This document shows positions 11,291-22,898 of a stretch of DNA of 64,000 nt, piece after piece. The notes beneath the pieces were generated by a model. It searched no databases and was not told where the DNA came from. It saw nothing but the letters and a program-made list of their open reading frames with translations. How positions within the stretch are numbered: position 1 is the stretch's first letter; every line of letters starts with the position of its first letter. The DNA is taken from assembly GCA_029948255.1 (NCBI GenBank), contig JALIZF010001822.1, forward strand, positions 744,001-808,000. The letters are read 5' to 3'. Position numbers and translations under genes: made by a program. This DNA comes from Telmatactis stephensoni (Eukaryota > Cnidaria > Anthozoa > Actiniaria > Isophelliidae).

Positions 11291-14200
11291 ATGTCACGAG
11301 TGAAAGCTTCTGTTCCATGGAAAGCGTTCCAGCGTCTGGTAGCCATTTTGGTAGTTCTGTTAACGACTCAACCACTTCTGGAGCCTACCAAACCTCTCGA
11401 TCAAGCTCCTAGTCACAGCGTGTCTATTGTGATCACATTAAAGTTAGACCAAAAGATCTACCCTTCTCGCAACTCAAGTGGTTTACCAAGACACTCTCGC
11501 AAAGGAGGACTTTCTTCATCATACAAAGTTAAAGCTGGTCTACGATTGATGAAAATGACGCTATGGGCTATATATCTATTACAGCTTGCTGGAGATGTCA
11601 ACCCAAATCCTGGCCCCGCAGAAGATCCTTTCACTGAGCTTATATTTAACTTTGATGATTCTCTTTTTGATATCAATGACTGTACTTCTTTAAAGGATGA
11701 ACCCCATACTGGATGTAATGTAGATGACACAATAACTGGCTTTGGACTAACGCAAAAAGGACTTAAAATCGCTGCTCATAATGTACAACACTATACTAAC
11801 AAAGTAGATATTATACGGTCCATCCTGACGCAGACGTCTGGAACACCCGACATCTTATTTCTCATTGAAACTTTTCTTGATGGAACGTTTACTGATAAGG
11901 AACTTGAAATTCCTGGTTACATCTTATTCCGTAAGGATCGCGTTGGTAAGCGTGGAGGTGGAATTGTAGCGTATGTACGATCTGAAGTCCCAATTCTGCG
12001 AAGAACGGACATGGAAAGTGAAGACTTGGAGATCATGTGGCTTGAATTCAAACATCCTCGTATTAAACCTATACTTATAGCTGGAGCCTATCGACCTCCT
12101 GATACAAATTCAACAACAGACACAAGGATTGAGGCAAATCTCTCTCAAGGATATTTTGATAGTAAGGAATTCTATGTCCTTGGAGATTTAAATATCAACA
12201 TGCATGATCCAGCAGCTAATAATCATAAATTTATCCAAAGTTTTCATAGTATGTCTATGTTACAGCTTATCAAAGAAACAACACGACCATCAAGTAACAC
12301 TTGCTTGGATCACATATGGTGTACAACTCCAGACAATGTTGCTTGTGTTTCCGTGCCTCAGATTGGCCTCTCTGATCATCTTCCTGTCTGCATAGTGCGT
12401 AAACTGAATAGAGGTTATAGTAAAGGAAAGTCACATCTAACCGTTAAGTGCCGTTCCTTTAAGGACTTCAATAACACTAAATTCCTAGAAGATCTGTCTA
12501 GAGTACCATGGCGTGAGCTCGAAGCCTTGGATACTGATCCTGATGCGGCTTTGGACACCTTTGAACGCTTGTTCAATCAAGTTGTTGATGATCACGCGCC
12601 TTTGAAAGAAAGACGTGTCAAACTATGGCGGCAACCTCCTTGGATGAAAGAAGAAATTGTGATTGCCATGAAGAAGAGAGATCACCTCCTTCAGCAAGCT
12701 ATAAGAGTTTCTGGAAAGACCAATCGTAACACCAATGAATGGCGTCTCTATCGTAAAGCACGGAACGAAGTAGTTTGGCAAATCAACAGGAGCAAACGTG
12801 AATTCTATCATACATCTATAGAAGAAAGCAGTGGTCAACCAGCAAAAATGTGGAAATCAATAAATGACATACTAAAACGAGACAACAAACCAAATGTCCC
12901 CAAATCAGTTAAAGTCGATAACAAAGACGTTACGGACTGCAACGAAATTGCAGAATCCTTTTGCAACTATTTCTCCAACATCGCAAGTGAATTCCGATGT
13001 GCATCACCAACATCTATTCCAAGTTTTAGTAAGCTGAAGGAATTCATCGACTCCAAAGGTCCACGCGACTCTGTTTTTGTCATCCCTCCAGTCACAGAGA
13101 ACTTTGTCAAAAAACAACTTATTGGTTTCAAGAGCAACATTGCTGTAGGTATGGACAAAATTCTCAGCTGTGCAGCCCCGATTATTGCCACTCACATCAC
13201 AAGAATCATCAACATGAGTATTACAATGGCTTCTGTACCCAAACGTTGGAAATGCGCTAAAGTTACTCCAATTTTTAAAGGTGGCGATCAATCAGACATG
13301 AACTGTTATCGACCTATATCGGTTCTTCCATTATTATCTAAAGTGCTTGAAAAGCATGTTTTTAATGAGCTTTATTATTACCTGGATACTAATGACCTAC
13401 TAACCAATCACCAATCAGGCTTTCGTAAACATCACTCCTGTCAATCACTTCTGATAAAAATAACTGACTATCTCCTTCAAAGTACAGACAATGGCATGAT
13501 ATCTGGTATGACAATGATTGATCTTCGTAAAGCTTTCGACCTCGTGGACCACCATACGCTTCTCCACAAACTACAGTTGTATGGCCTAAGCGAGAACGCC
13601 CTGACTTGGTTCACGTCATATCTCAGTGACAGACACTTTCAAGTCGCCATTGACAATCATTTCTCCTCAAAAGCTAGAATAACATCTGGTGTACCACAAG
13701 GGTCAATACTTGGCCCCTTACTCTTCATAATACATATGAATGACTTACCGTTACATCTTAATGAGACTCAGATAGATATGTATGCTGATGATGCTACTCA
13801 ATATGTTTCTGGTAGCTCCCTTAAGTGTGTTGAAGAAAAGCTTAACACTGAAATTGGACCAATTGTTGAATGGAGCGACATGAATAAGATGGTCCTTAAC
13901 AAAAAGAAAACCAAAGTAATGGTGGTAGCATCATCAAGGAAACTTTCAAATCTACCCAAAGAGTTATCAATCAACATTCAGTCATCAACTTTAAGTTCTG
14001 TATCAACCGAAAGGTTATTGGGTGTACACATCGATAGCAGTTTGTCATGGAATATGCATGTTGATAGCCTGTGCAAAAAGATCTCGCAAAGGCTTGGCAT
14101 ATTTCGTAGAATTCGACATCATCTGACGTTCAAAGCTAGACTTGCTTTCTGTCAATGCCTCATCCTTTCGTTAATGGATTACTGTTGCGTTGTATGGGGG

Positions 14201-14636
14201 CAATACATCTCAACAAAATTTGGACAAAATCCATCGTCTACAAAAGAAGACAGCAAGGCTCATATTGAACAAAGATTACAAAACACCTTCACTGCCGCTG
14301 TTTCTTCAACTGGGCTGGCTTCCATTCCACGAAAGAATAAAGTTCCTTCGTGTAATAACTGTTTACAAAGCACTGAATAATTTAACACCATCTTACATTA
14401 CAAATTTAATAAAACCATTTAATTCAGTACACAAGTTAAATACTCGAGGCGCTGACCAAAAAATATTAAAGGTTCCAATGGTTACCACTAATGCTGGTAT
14501 GAGAACTTTTGCTTTCACTGGCGCCAAAGAATGGAACAGCCTACCAAAAGAATTCAGAAATGCAAGCAGTATAGCTTCATTCAAAAGACTGTACTTAAAC
14601 GCAAAGTTTAAGGAATTAAAGAGCGACATTGAATGA
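11291..14636 (+). CDS. LINE polyprotein: 2A-like peptide, AP endonuclease, reverse transcriptase (frameshifted)
   Basis: Retrotransposon ORF. The N-terminal part has a hydrophobic stretch followed by GDVNPNPGP (residues 101-109), a 2A-like ribosome-skipping motif in which the usual Glu is Asn. Then comes an apurinic-type endonuclease (KIAAHNVQHY, GAYRPPD, LSDHLPV) and a reverse transcriptase with SGFRKHHSC, DLRKAFDLVDH, GVPQGSILGPLLF and the YADD catalytic motif. The first frame stays open to 14380, but after DYCCVVWG the natural C-terminus continues in the frame of 14190-14636 (NTSQQNLDKIHRLQKKTARL and on). A run of five G at about 14196-14200 accounts for the one-base shift. It is otherwise intact, so it is a recently dead copy or a homopolymer error. 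Confidence 0.9.
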
Positions 14637-14782
14637 CATTTTAAAATATTTCCCCCCCCCAAAAAAAAATCTTATGTTATATGTTATTTATAATGAACTG
14701 TTATTGTTATTATTTATTATTCTTGCATGTTTTTTAGGGCCTGGATGAAAATTACTTAAATGTAATTCTAGTTACCCTAATC

Positions 14783-14839
<57 letters not shown>

Positions 14840-14842
<3 letters not shown>

Positions 14843-14985
14843 ATTCTACTTGGGCTTCCTGTGGAAAGAGCGCGTGCTCTGCTTTTTATAAATTCTGTTG
14901 TCAAGGCAAATGGCGCACAAAAACATCAACGGTCCCTAGCTTGTTAGGCGCCTTACAACATTTTCCTGTGACAAGGGATGAAACT
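14840..14985 (+). mobile_element. hAT-like element B2, right part
   Basis: Starts TATTCTACTTGGGCTTCCTG directly after the LINE tail and matches the reverse complement of 10568-10710 to the block ending GGGATGAAACTCC. After 14985 similarity stops, so B2 is truncated here or the other copy has an insertion. Sequence from 14986 to 15289 holds no gene, only GCGCGCTCTGATTGG motifs at about 15170 and 15242. Confidence 0.75.
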
Positions 14986-15289
14986 CCATGGATCTTATAT
15001 TTTTCCACGTCAATCCATGTTACAACCATATGTAATTAATATATACATTGACAGACCGTCAATCATTATTATGTACACCCCTATTTTTACCACAACTTGT
15101 AATATTCTCGGTTTCTGATTGGTCGAGAGCCGTGGTAAATAGGAGTTTATATAATAATTGGCATATTACGCGCGCTCTGATTGGTCGAACAACCATGTGT
15201 GATTAGAGTACACACACATAGATGGCGTCATCGAATCTTACGCGCGCTCTGATTGGTTGGAATGTTTCGATAAATATTATATAAAACAG

Positions 15290-15472
15290 ATAGATTCCAT
15301 TTTTCCGTGCGTCTGTACTCTAATCGATGCACAGAAGACGTCAAAATGTGGTGAGAACAACAGTCACGCCACTCGACTTCGTCTCGTGGCGTACTTTTTT
15401 GTTCTCACCACATTTTGACGTCATCTGTGCATCGATTAGAGTACAGACGCACGGAAAAATGGAATCTATTTG
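15290..15472. mobile_element. near-perfect hairpin element 1
   Basis: Arms of about 85-90 nt (AGATTCCATTTTTCCGTGCG on the left, its mirror on the right) with an apex around CCACTCGACTTCGTCTCGTGG. No coding capacity. Foldback or MITE by structure. The flanking 15473-16290 shows no gene. Confidence 0.75.
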
Positions 15473-16295
15473 TTAAACATACCATGGATCTGATGGCGTC
15501 ATCCGTCACGCAAAGCAAAGTCAAACTTTTTGAAGCGTTTTTTGAAAAAAGCAGATAATATTTTTCATTTCTGATTAAGTAGAATGAGTACAAAAATCGA
15601 ATTTTTAATTGTTTTCGTCAAGAAAATAGTTACTATAAACAAAACAGATTCACAACATTTCCAGAGCCAGATGAAAATTTACATAATTTCAAGCGACTTT
15701 CATCCCGACGGAGATGTATGTTGGTTTTGAAACAACTCACAAATATGCCACTTTTACTAGGTACACTTCATTTTTTGCAAACTTTAGGTAAGCAATGATA
15801 TTACGTTAACTGTCAAACCAGTCACCAACATTTACAAACTATAAAGTTTTGACTGTTTTGTTCTTGACAAAGCCAAACTTACGCCAAATAAATTGCAGGA
15901 GTTTTCACACTTTTGACTTGAAATCGGATAACAAGCAGCATAGAAATTACAATAACGGTTGACAAAACTCTTTTTGTAAAGAAAAATGACGTTTTCATTC
16001 AGAAAAGGCTAAAACAAAACATTAAGACTAAAAATGTACACTTACCATCGGTCATGATTTCGCGGCTCGTGTTAATTTTGCCTCTGATAAACCACGAGAA
16101 AAGAGCAGTTTCCTAGATCTTTCACAAATAAAACATTGTTTTCAGGTCTCGAATAGGGTATCTTTTAGCATTACTAATCAAAAACTTTACAAAACATCAC
16201 GAGGAAAAGTAAAACTTACAGTTGTCAAAGCCGAGGTGACCAAAACTCCGAGTCAAATTCGATTCCATCAAAACAGCTACGGCGAAGTTGGTTAA

Positions 16296-16955
16296 GGGTG
16301 TACTGACATATAAAAATGGCCCGTTGCTAGGGAAATTTGAAAATGCTCTAAAATGCCACCAAATTTTCATATCGCTTTTATATTTTGTAGTTTGTCTTCC
16401 CTGAGGGAACTATCGCATTTTATGACGCCATTGCATGACGTCATCATGTGACGTCATAGATACAGTAAAAAGCTATAATTTTTTTCAGCACTGTATATTT
16501 GAGAATTTAAAATGCATTATTTTAATCTTGAGACCAAGGTGCATAGAATCGAGCATGGGTTTTAAGAATGGTTTCCAAATAAGCCTTTTAGGATTTTTTG
16601 AACGTCAAAAATGATCGATTTATGCTAATAACTTTCGTATTTCTCAATTTTTCGCAAATCCCATGCTCGGCTTTGAAGAAAAGGCTGTAAAGAATATAAA
16701 TATTGAAAAAACACTTCGTTATGATGAAATTCGCCAAAGATTATAGCTTTTTAAAGAAACCGGAAGTAAAGTGTCCCGCGCATGCGCAATAAGAACGAAA
16801 ATGAGTCCTTTTTGTCAGGTGTGCGCCGCTCTACCGAAGTTAAATGATTCGCGCCAAAAACGCGCGCGCGTGCTTCTATTCAATTTTGCCGGCCAAAATA
16901 AGACCCTATTTTGCATAGTAACTGTTGCACAGCAACGATATATGTCAGTACACCC
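16296..16955. mobile_element. TTAA-flanked non-autonomous element (piggyBac-like)
   Basis: Ends are a 17-bp inverted repeat GGGTGTACTGACATATA, with TTAA at 16292-16295 and 16956-16959. The 660-bp interior carries TGACGTCA-type palindromes and no transposase. TTAA duplication is the piggyBac signature; the GGG rather than CCC terminus makes the class tentative. Confidence 0.6.
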
Positions 16956-17187
16956 TTAATATTGACTCGTGATATGTACTACAGCGGAGTACTTGTTTTC
17001 CAGAAAGTGCTTGACAGTATTGATAAAGGAGGGTCTCAAAATCTTTGTAAAACTTTGCAAAATTCTGGCAGCTTTGTCAGACTGACAGGACTCGATCTCC
17101 ACACAGCTGTGATTTCGGTCACGTTTTGGTCATGTCACGAAATGCAGTCACGTTTTAAATTCAAATGCTGTTTTTGTGGTAAAAAAC

Positions 17188-17367
17188 AAATTTACGATGG
17201 ACAGCCGTGGTATGTACTCTTATTTACCACGATATTACGCCAACACATGGTCAAAATTTGTTATGGACTCACTCGGCTACGCCTCGTGAATCCATAACAT
17301 TTTGACCATGTGTGACGTAATATCGTGGTAAATAAGAGTACATACCACGGCTGTCCATCGTAAATTT
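17188..17367. mobile_element. near-perfect hairpin element 2
   Basis: Arms of about 80 nt (AAATTTACGATGGACAGCCG mirrored at the far end) with apex CACTCGGCTACGCCTCGTG, similar in layout to the hairpin at 15290-15472. Confidence 0.75.
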
Positions 17368-17372
17368 GTTAA

Positions 17373-17516
17373 ATAACTATTTTATCCCACGCCAGAGAAA
17401 ATACAGCAATTGGCGCAATGTGTCATGGGAAGGATCAGTAGAATACCGCCGAATATACAACGGCTTTCCTGCTTTCTGATTGGCTGTATTTTCTATGGTG
17501 TGGGATAATAAAACCA
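17373..17516. mobile_element. short MITE
   Basis: Terminal inverted repeats of about 28 bp, TTTTATCCCACGCCAGAG on the left and its near mirror ending GGGATAATAAAA on the right. It lies 6 bp from the preceding hairpin and 32 bp upstream of the first OATP exon seen. Confidence 0.65.
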
Positions 17517-17548
17517 CATAATTCTAACAGCGATATTTGTTTTTTCAG

Positions 17549-20500
17549 CCTGCTAATGTAGTTTTATCCAAGAAAAGTTCTGCCTGGATTGGTGCATGGT
17601 GGCTAGGTCCTCTGTTCTGTGGTACACTATTACTGATCATTGGTGTCATCTTACTGGGCTTTCCACGATACTTGCCAAAGTCCCAAGAAAGACGTAAGAA
17701 GGCTATCGAAGAGGGACTCATTAATGAGGAGAAGCATGTTTCTGGGAAGTTAAAAGATATCGTACCAGTTACTAAGTCGTTGCTAGCTAATGGGACGTTC
17801 ATGTTTCAAAACGTGGCTTTGATATGCAGGTTAGTCAGTTAAACATCATTCAAATAGTTGTATTTTAGTAAATCTCTATCTCAGCCGTGGTCGAAGGATG
17901 ATGATGATGATGATGATGATGATGGTGGTGATGATACTTAAATACTTGGAGAGGAGTAGTGGATGGAGGGAATAGAGAGGACGACTGCCCCTCCTAAAAG
18001 ATCACTATAGTGAAACGACAAATATTGAAATCACGATTTACTTAACGCATAGTAAAGGGACCAATACATCGAATAGACAATGAGAGCAAAGATTAATTTA
18101 GGAATAGACAAAAATAGTTAGAGAGCAGACAATCTGCGCACTTTGCAGCTAGAGGGTGAAGTAAGGCGAACCAACATAAATATATCATTTAATCTCTCTC
18201 CAAAGGTCTAGTTTTGATTGGCATGTTTTTTACTTCACTCACAGTGCACTAATTGGTGCAGGTGTTGGTCCGTTCTTGTTTAAAATCATCCGCACTCGTT
18301 ATGGAGGTAGCGCATCTATTATTGGATTAGCGGTTGGTTTGATACTGATTCCTGGTGGGGGTGGTGGAATAGCATTAGGTAAGTCTCTTTAGAAATGAAC
18401 AGTTGTTATCTACAAACTATTTTGAGGGGTGGGGGTTGAGTTACCCGACAACCATTGCCGGCTATAGCAATGAATTCTGGATGTCTAATTTTTGGAAATG
18501 TTTGTTGAGTTTTATAATGTGCTCTGTGTTTCTAGGCATGCTAAACAACGTATTTCTAAATAGGAACAGTTACCACAAATCAGTATCAAGTTTTTCAAGA
18601 TGCTCATTTATTTATATAAATTGGGTATAAAGTGGGTCCCTGACCTTTTCCCATACATAAATGAAATATAAAGGAAGGAGAAAGGTGTGAAATGAATAGG
18701 AGTGCATGAGATGAAAGGAGTAACATTCTCTCAGACAGTATGGCTAACAGTCCACGTGATATTTTAACGTTTTCAGAAGGATGAAACGATGTAAAATAGC
18801 ACTAAGCAATGGAAAACAAAAGATTTTGCACTATTTAATTTATTAATATTTAATTATTTCGTAGTTTTAGTGTTTGTGTAAATTTTAATTTTTTTAAATT
18901 ATATTTTCCAAGGATCATTTATCGTTAAACGACTTGGTCTCAAAGAATCATGTAAAAAGTCAGCCAAAGTTTCGTTTCTACTTCAACTGATTGGTATATG
19001 GACAGCACTGATCTTCTTGATTCCTGGCTGTGAGAATGCGCTGTTTGCTGGAGTCGATCGACCTTACTTTAACAGGTAAAAACCAACGTGAAGCAGAAAT
19101 CGAGATGGTACACAGAAAACACTAACAACACTAATGCACGATGCCTCGAAAGTGCGAAATATTGTGCGCAAATGTTAATGTGACCTGTGTTTGATCGAAT
19201 AGTGACTATCACCAGTTTGCGCAAAGTATTTCAATATGCGTAACGACATATTACTGGTAATTCTCTTGGCGACATGATAAATGTAACTTGTAAACAGTAA
19301 ACATGAAAAAGGTGGAGGGAAGAAGAGAGTAATAGGGAAATAGATAAAATAATTAATTAAATGAATAATCTATAGCAGATCCACAGTAGTGGCTATTCTT
19401 CCGCTGGCACTCACATTCACTACCTCTACATTAAATATTTTACATACATCACTCGACTCACATGTTGATTTTTGCTGAGGGAGGAAAACCGGAGAACCCG
19501 GAGAAAAAACCTCGTGGCATGGTAGAGAACAACACATCAAACAAACTCAATTCACATATGATCCGATGTCCGAGCTGGGACTCGAACCCGCACCACAGCG
19601 GTGAAAGGCCGATGCTCTCACCACTTGGCCAACCATGCCACCCACATCATCATATGACGATAGGGAGGGGAGGGAGGGGATAACTTGCGGTTCTCAAGGC
19701 ACTACCTTACCTGTTTCTGATCAATTTTCTTTCTCACTTTGACCCATCAGTACTCTAGCCAGTGGTCTTGATAGTCAGTGTAACAGTCATTGTAATTGTC
19801 ACATGTCAAAGTACAAGCCAGTTTGTGGTCCACAAGGGATCAACTATTTCTCACCCTGTTTTGCTGGATGTAAGGCTGGTTTGAGAAACATGGTAAGGAA
19901 TGACATTGATGATGATTACTGACGCATCATCGATGATGATGATGATAATTTGTAATAGTGAAATTTAGCAATCGCGACGCGACGAGAAAAAGGACGCAAA
20001 TGATCGTTGACGTCGCCGACGCAAAAACAAGCGAAATGGATTCCTGAGCGCGGCGTTGCGACGTCGTCACAGTAGTCACACAACGAATGAATTGGGATAA
20101 ACACATCTCACGTCACGTTCACGCACCGCGTCACGTCACGTTTGTTAAATCAGTCTACTATTTCGTATGATGACGATGTCAAAAAAAAAAAAAAAAAAGA
20201 AAAGAAAGAAAAAGAAAAGAAAAGAGGGAAAAAAAAAGAAAAAGAAAAAGAAGCAAATTCCGAATGAAAAAATTCGTTAGTTGATGATGATGATGATAGA
20301 TCAGACATATATAAGGCATAAGGAACTAAAAAGAGAACATTCTTGCTTGTAGACATACAGCCAATGTTCCTGCCTGCCATCTCCAAATCTATCAATGACA
20401 GCTGGATTTTGTGACAAAAAGTGCAAGAATCTCATTCCATTCATCATAGGAGCCATTGTCATGACCATCTTTAGCTTTTCTAACACTATTCCATCCAAGA

Positions 20501-22372
20501 TGGTCACACTCAGGTAATGTTACTGTGTCCTCATAAAGAGGGGTAAGGTACAGGGGAGGGGTATGACCACACCCATTAGGAACCATTGTTGAGTATCTTT
20601 AGTTTTTCTAACACTATTCCATCCAAGATGGTCACACTCAGGTAATGTTACTGTGTCCTCATAAAGAGGGGTAAGGTACAGGGGAGGGGTATGACCACAC
20701 CCATTAGGAACCATTGTTGAGTATCTTTAGCTTTTCTAACACTATTCCATCCAAGATGGTTACACTCAGGTAATGTTGCTGTGTCCTCATAAAGAGGGGT
20801 AAGCTACAGGGGAGGGGTGTGACCACACCCAACTTTACTGTATGGCATTTGTTTGAAGTAATCCGTGTATAAGTACATACATAAAATCACACCTGAAACA
20901 GAAGCCCCAGGAACTCGGTTGGAAGTCACACAATCAAATTTTGTCTACATTTCAGATTTTTTCTAAGTCAATAAATTCCACTTAATGAAGCTTAATACAT
21001 CTTAGTGTATTATTTTTTGTCTAGATCTGTTCCTGACAACCAGCGTGGGTATGCTTTGGGCTTACAGTTTCTATTCATAAGAGCCTTTGGGTCACTAATT
21101 GGACCAATCATATTTGGTCGAATGATTGACACAACTTGTACGTTATGGCAGAAAAAGTGTAGCGTACGTGGCAACTGTCTGAACTATGACCATGTGAAGA
21201 TGAGCTGGCTATTGTTAGCATCCGCTTTGCCAATTAATGGTAAGTTATACAAACCCCAAGGTTTGGTTGTTTGCCTGGAGGGGGGGGGGGTCCATTGTAA
21301 AAGGATTGGGTATGCTCATCATATCTCTTAGGGGTAAAAATCAGCAATTTATTTGTTAATTGAAGTTTAGAGTTTTGGCATTTCCTGGTCTCTCTTAGGG
21401 TATCAAAAGAGCCCACTGCTTATTATCTTGTTCTTAAATGAAATAAATTTTCCCAACAAAAGCATGTCGACCGTCCAATTTTGTTTTCATCATAATAATG
21501 TTCATTACCTTGTTATTGCTGGTATCTCTTAGGGATAAAAAAATCGAACGACAAGTAATAACGAGCTTGTATCAGTTACCACCAGCAAATGTACCAGACT
21601 ATTCAGACATAGGCAAGGCAGGCAAACAGCCAGACAGACATAGCATACAGAAAGACCAGACATATGGACAAGCAGAGGGAGGGGAGGGGGAGGGGAGTAG
21701 TTAGATGGATAAGGTCCTAAGAAAAGTTCTCTTGGCCATCATGGGAAGCAAGGGTGGCCGAGCGGTGAGAGCGCCGGTCTGTCACCGCTGTGGTCCCTCG
21801 TTCAATCCCCGGACGGGGCATCACATGTGGCTTGAGTTTCTTGTTCGTTCTCTCCCTTGCTTCGAGGGTTTTTTCTCCGGGTTCTCCGGTTTTTCCTCCC
21901 TCAGTAAAAACGAACTAGTTTCGATCTAAGCTGTGCTCCGTGATCAGACATGAGTCGTATGGTGGCTGCTACGTGTATGTGTATGTAAATTTGTATGTAA
22001 ATGTGTGATTGTTCAATTGTTCGTAATGAAAGCGCCCTTGTAAACCTTCGACTCGATCACGTTGAGCTGCGCCCTTCGTAATCCAGCACTTGGCTGCGAG
22101 GAAGGGTGATGAGCTACCCCAAATTTATTTATTTATTTATTTATTTATTCATTTGTTCCAATTTGCCAAATCATTTGTTTGAATCAAAAGCACTGTCCTG
22201 TCTGGGATACTATTTATCATGGTTCTGCAGCAAACGGCATGAAAACAGAGTTGAAGACAGTGATGTGAGCCTGGAAAGAATTCCACCAACTAATAACAAC
22301 CACAGGTCTACATGCAGTAAAAACAAGATGAATGACACTGGAGTGAAACATAATCAAGCATATGAAGGATAA
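17549..22372 (+). CDS. organic anion transporter polypeptide (SLCO/OATP family), 3' half
   Basis: Multi-pass membrane transporter of organic anions. Exons 17549-17829, 18245-18378, 18913-19075, 19751-19892, 20353-20513, 21025-21239 and 22191-22372 join in phase to 1278 nt (425 codons plus stop). Diagnostic features are AWIGAWWLGPLFCG, the Kazal-type cysteine-rich extracellular loop encoded at 19751-20400 (CNCHMSKYKPVCG), and RGYALGLQFLFIRAFGSLIG then PIIFGRMIDTTC near the end. A last membrane helix spans the junction at 21239/22191. Family members are usually 650-720 residues with 12 helices, so roughly the first half is missing. I found no upstream exons between 7683 and 17548. Either a huge intron encloses the NACHT gene or this is a 5'-truncated copy. 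The first exon starts in phase 0 after a good TTTTTTCAG acceptor, so it is internal. Confidence 0.88.
17897..17935. repeat. (GAT)n microsatellite
   Basis: Short trinucleotide run in the first OATP intron seen here. Confidence 0.85.
19463..19650 (-). mobile_element. tRNA-derived SINE (family 1), minus copy
   Basis: Read on the minus strand: tRNA-like head with A box TTGGCCAAGTGG and B box GGGTTCGAGTCCC, then a body containing TTTTCTCCGGGTTCTCCGG. The same head and body occur on the plus strand at 21748-22145. It is in an OATP intron. Confidence 0.8.
20166..20253. repeat. A-rich / (AAAG)n low-complexity tract
   Basis: Poly-A followed by AAAAG and AAAGA repeats in the OATP intron before exon 20353. 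Simple sequence. Confidence 0.85.
20386..20832 (+). repeat. 128-bp tandem triplication containing an exon end and splice donor
   Basis: Three copies with an exact 128-bp period. Each includes CTAACACTATTCCATCCAAG and the donor CTCAGGTAATG (GT at 20514, 20642, 20770), followed by intron sequence with GTAAGGTACAGGGGAGGGGT. Only the first copy is attached to the full exon; the other two are donors in the intron. Copies differ by a few substitutions. Confidence 0.92.
21275..21440 (+). repeat. interspersed repeat family X, copy 2
   Basis: G-rich start, then TCCATTGTAAAAGGATTGGG, and later a block containing GGCATTTCCTGGTCTCTC and CAAAAGAGCCC. The last block recurs inverted at 56740-56800. It is in the last OATP intron. 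Confidence 0.5.
21748..22145 (+). mobile_element. tRNA-derived SINE (family 1), plus copy with (ATTT)n tail
   Basis: Head with A box TGGCCGAGCGG and B box CGTTCAATCCCC, body with TTTTCTCCGGGTTCTCCGGT, and an ATTT repeat tail ending just before the last OATP exon. The head does not close into a normal acceptor stem, so it is a SINE and not a tRNA gene. Confidence 0.8.
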
Positions 22373-22892
22373 GAAACTATCTGTAGACAACTAGAACTTT
22401 TCTTTGGAAAGACTGTCAACTATAGTGAAAAGATGGACAACTCATCGTGTCCTCCCTCCACTGTCTTCCTAGAAACTATATACAGTAGATACACAGGTAG
22501 ATGGAAGAGAGCAAGTCCTTACTCTCCATGTGCTCCTTCTACTGTCCTAGAAACTATATAGACAATAGACATCCAAAGGTATTTGAGTAGTAGGAAGAGA
22601 GTGAGTCATTACTCTCCATGTCTCTCCATGGTGAGAGCTCACGAAACAAAACAAACAAACAAAAAAACAAACAAACAAACAAACAAACAAACAATCTAAC
22701 AAGACATTGTAATTTGGATTCTTTGATTTTAAATATTTGTAGTTCTTTCTATTTACAAGTCATTATTATAGATAAGTTCAAATGGGATCCCTGTGTACCA
22801 AAGGAAGCCCCAAAGCAATACCAAAATCTTAAAGATTTTTACTATTGATTATTTTTCAGTCCAAAATTGCGAATATAGGAATATAATCTGTA

Positions 22893-22898
22893 AATAAA
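22893..22898 (+). terminator. polyadenylation signal, OATP gene
   Basis: AATAAA about 520 nt after the OATP stop codon in AT-rich sequence. It is plausible as the transcript end. The region 22373-23350 otherwise holds only untranslated-looking sequence and an (AAAC)n run near 22650-22690. Confidence 0.4.

Larger units (their letters stand above)
9091..14839 (+). mobile_element. L2/CR1-like LINE carrying a nested DNA element
   Basis: Boundaries come from the interrupted B2 element on either side. The LINE has a T-rich 5' region (9091-9295 and 10990-11290, split by the nested element 9296-10986), one long APE/RT open frame, a short 3' UTR and a (TTA)n tail at about 14793-14840, typical of L2/CR1 LINEs. 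Without the nested insert it is about 4.05 kb. No clear target-site duplication beyond AA or TAA is visible. Confidence 0.8.

Noticed and set aside
16911..17297. 128-codon plus-strand frame tested as an upstream OATP exon
   Set aside because: No transporter-like hydrophobic pattern, and it runs through a transposon end and a hairpin repeat.
21752..21830. tRNA gene
   Set aside because: A and B boxes are present but the acceptor stem does not pair, and the head is joined to a repeat body that recurs at 19463-19650. It is a SINE.
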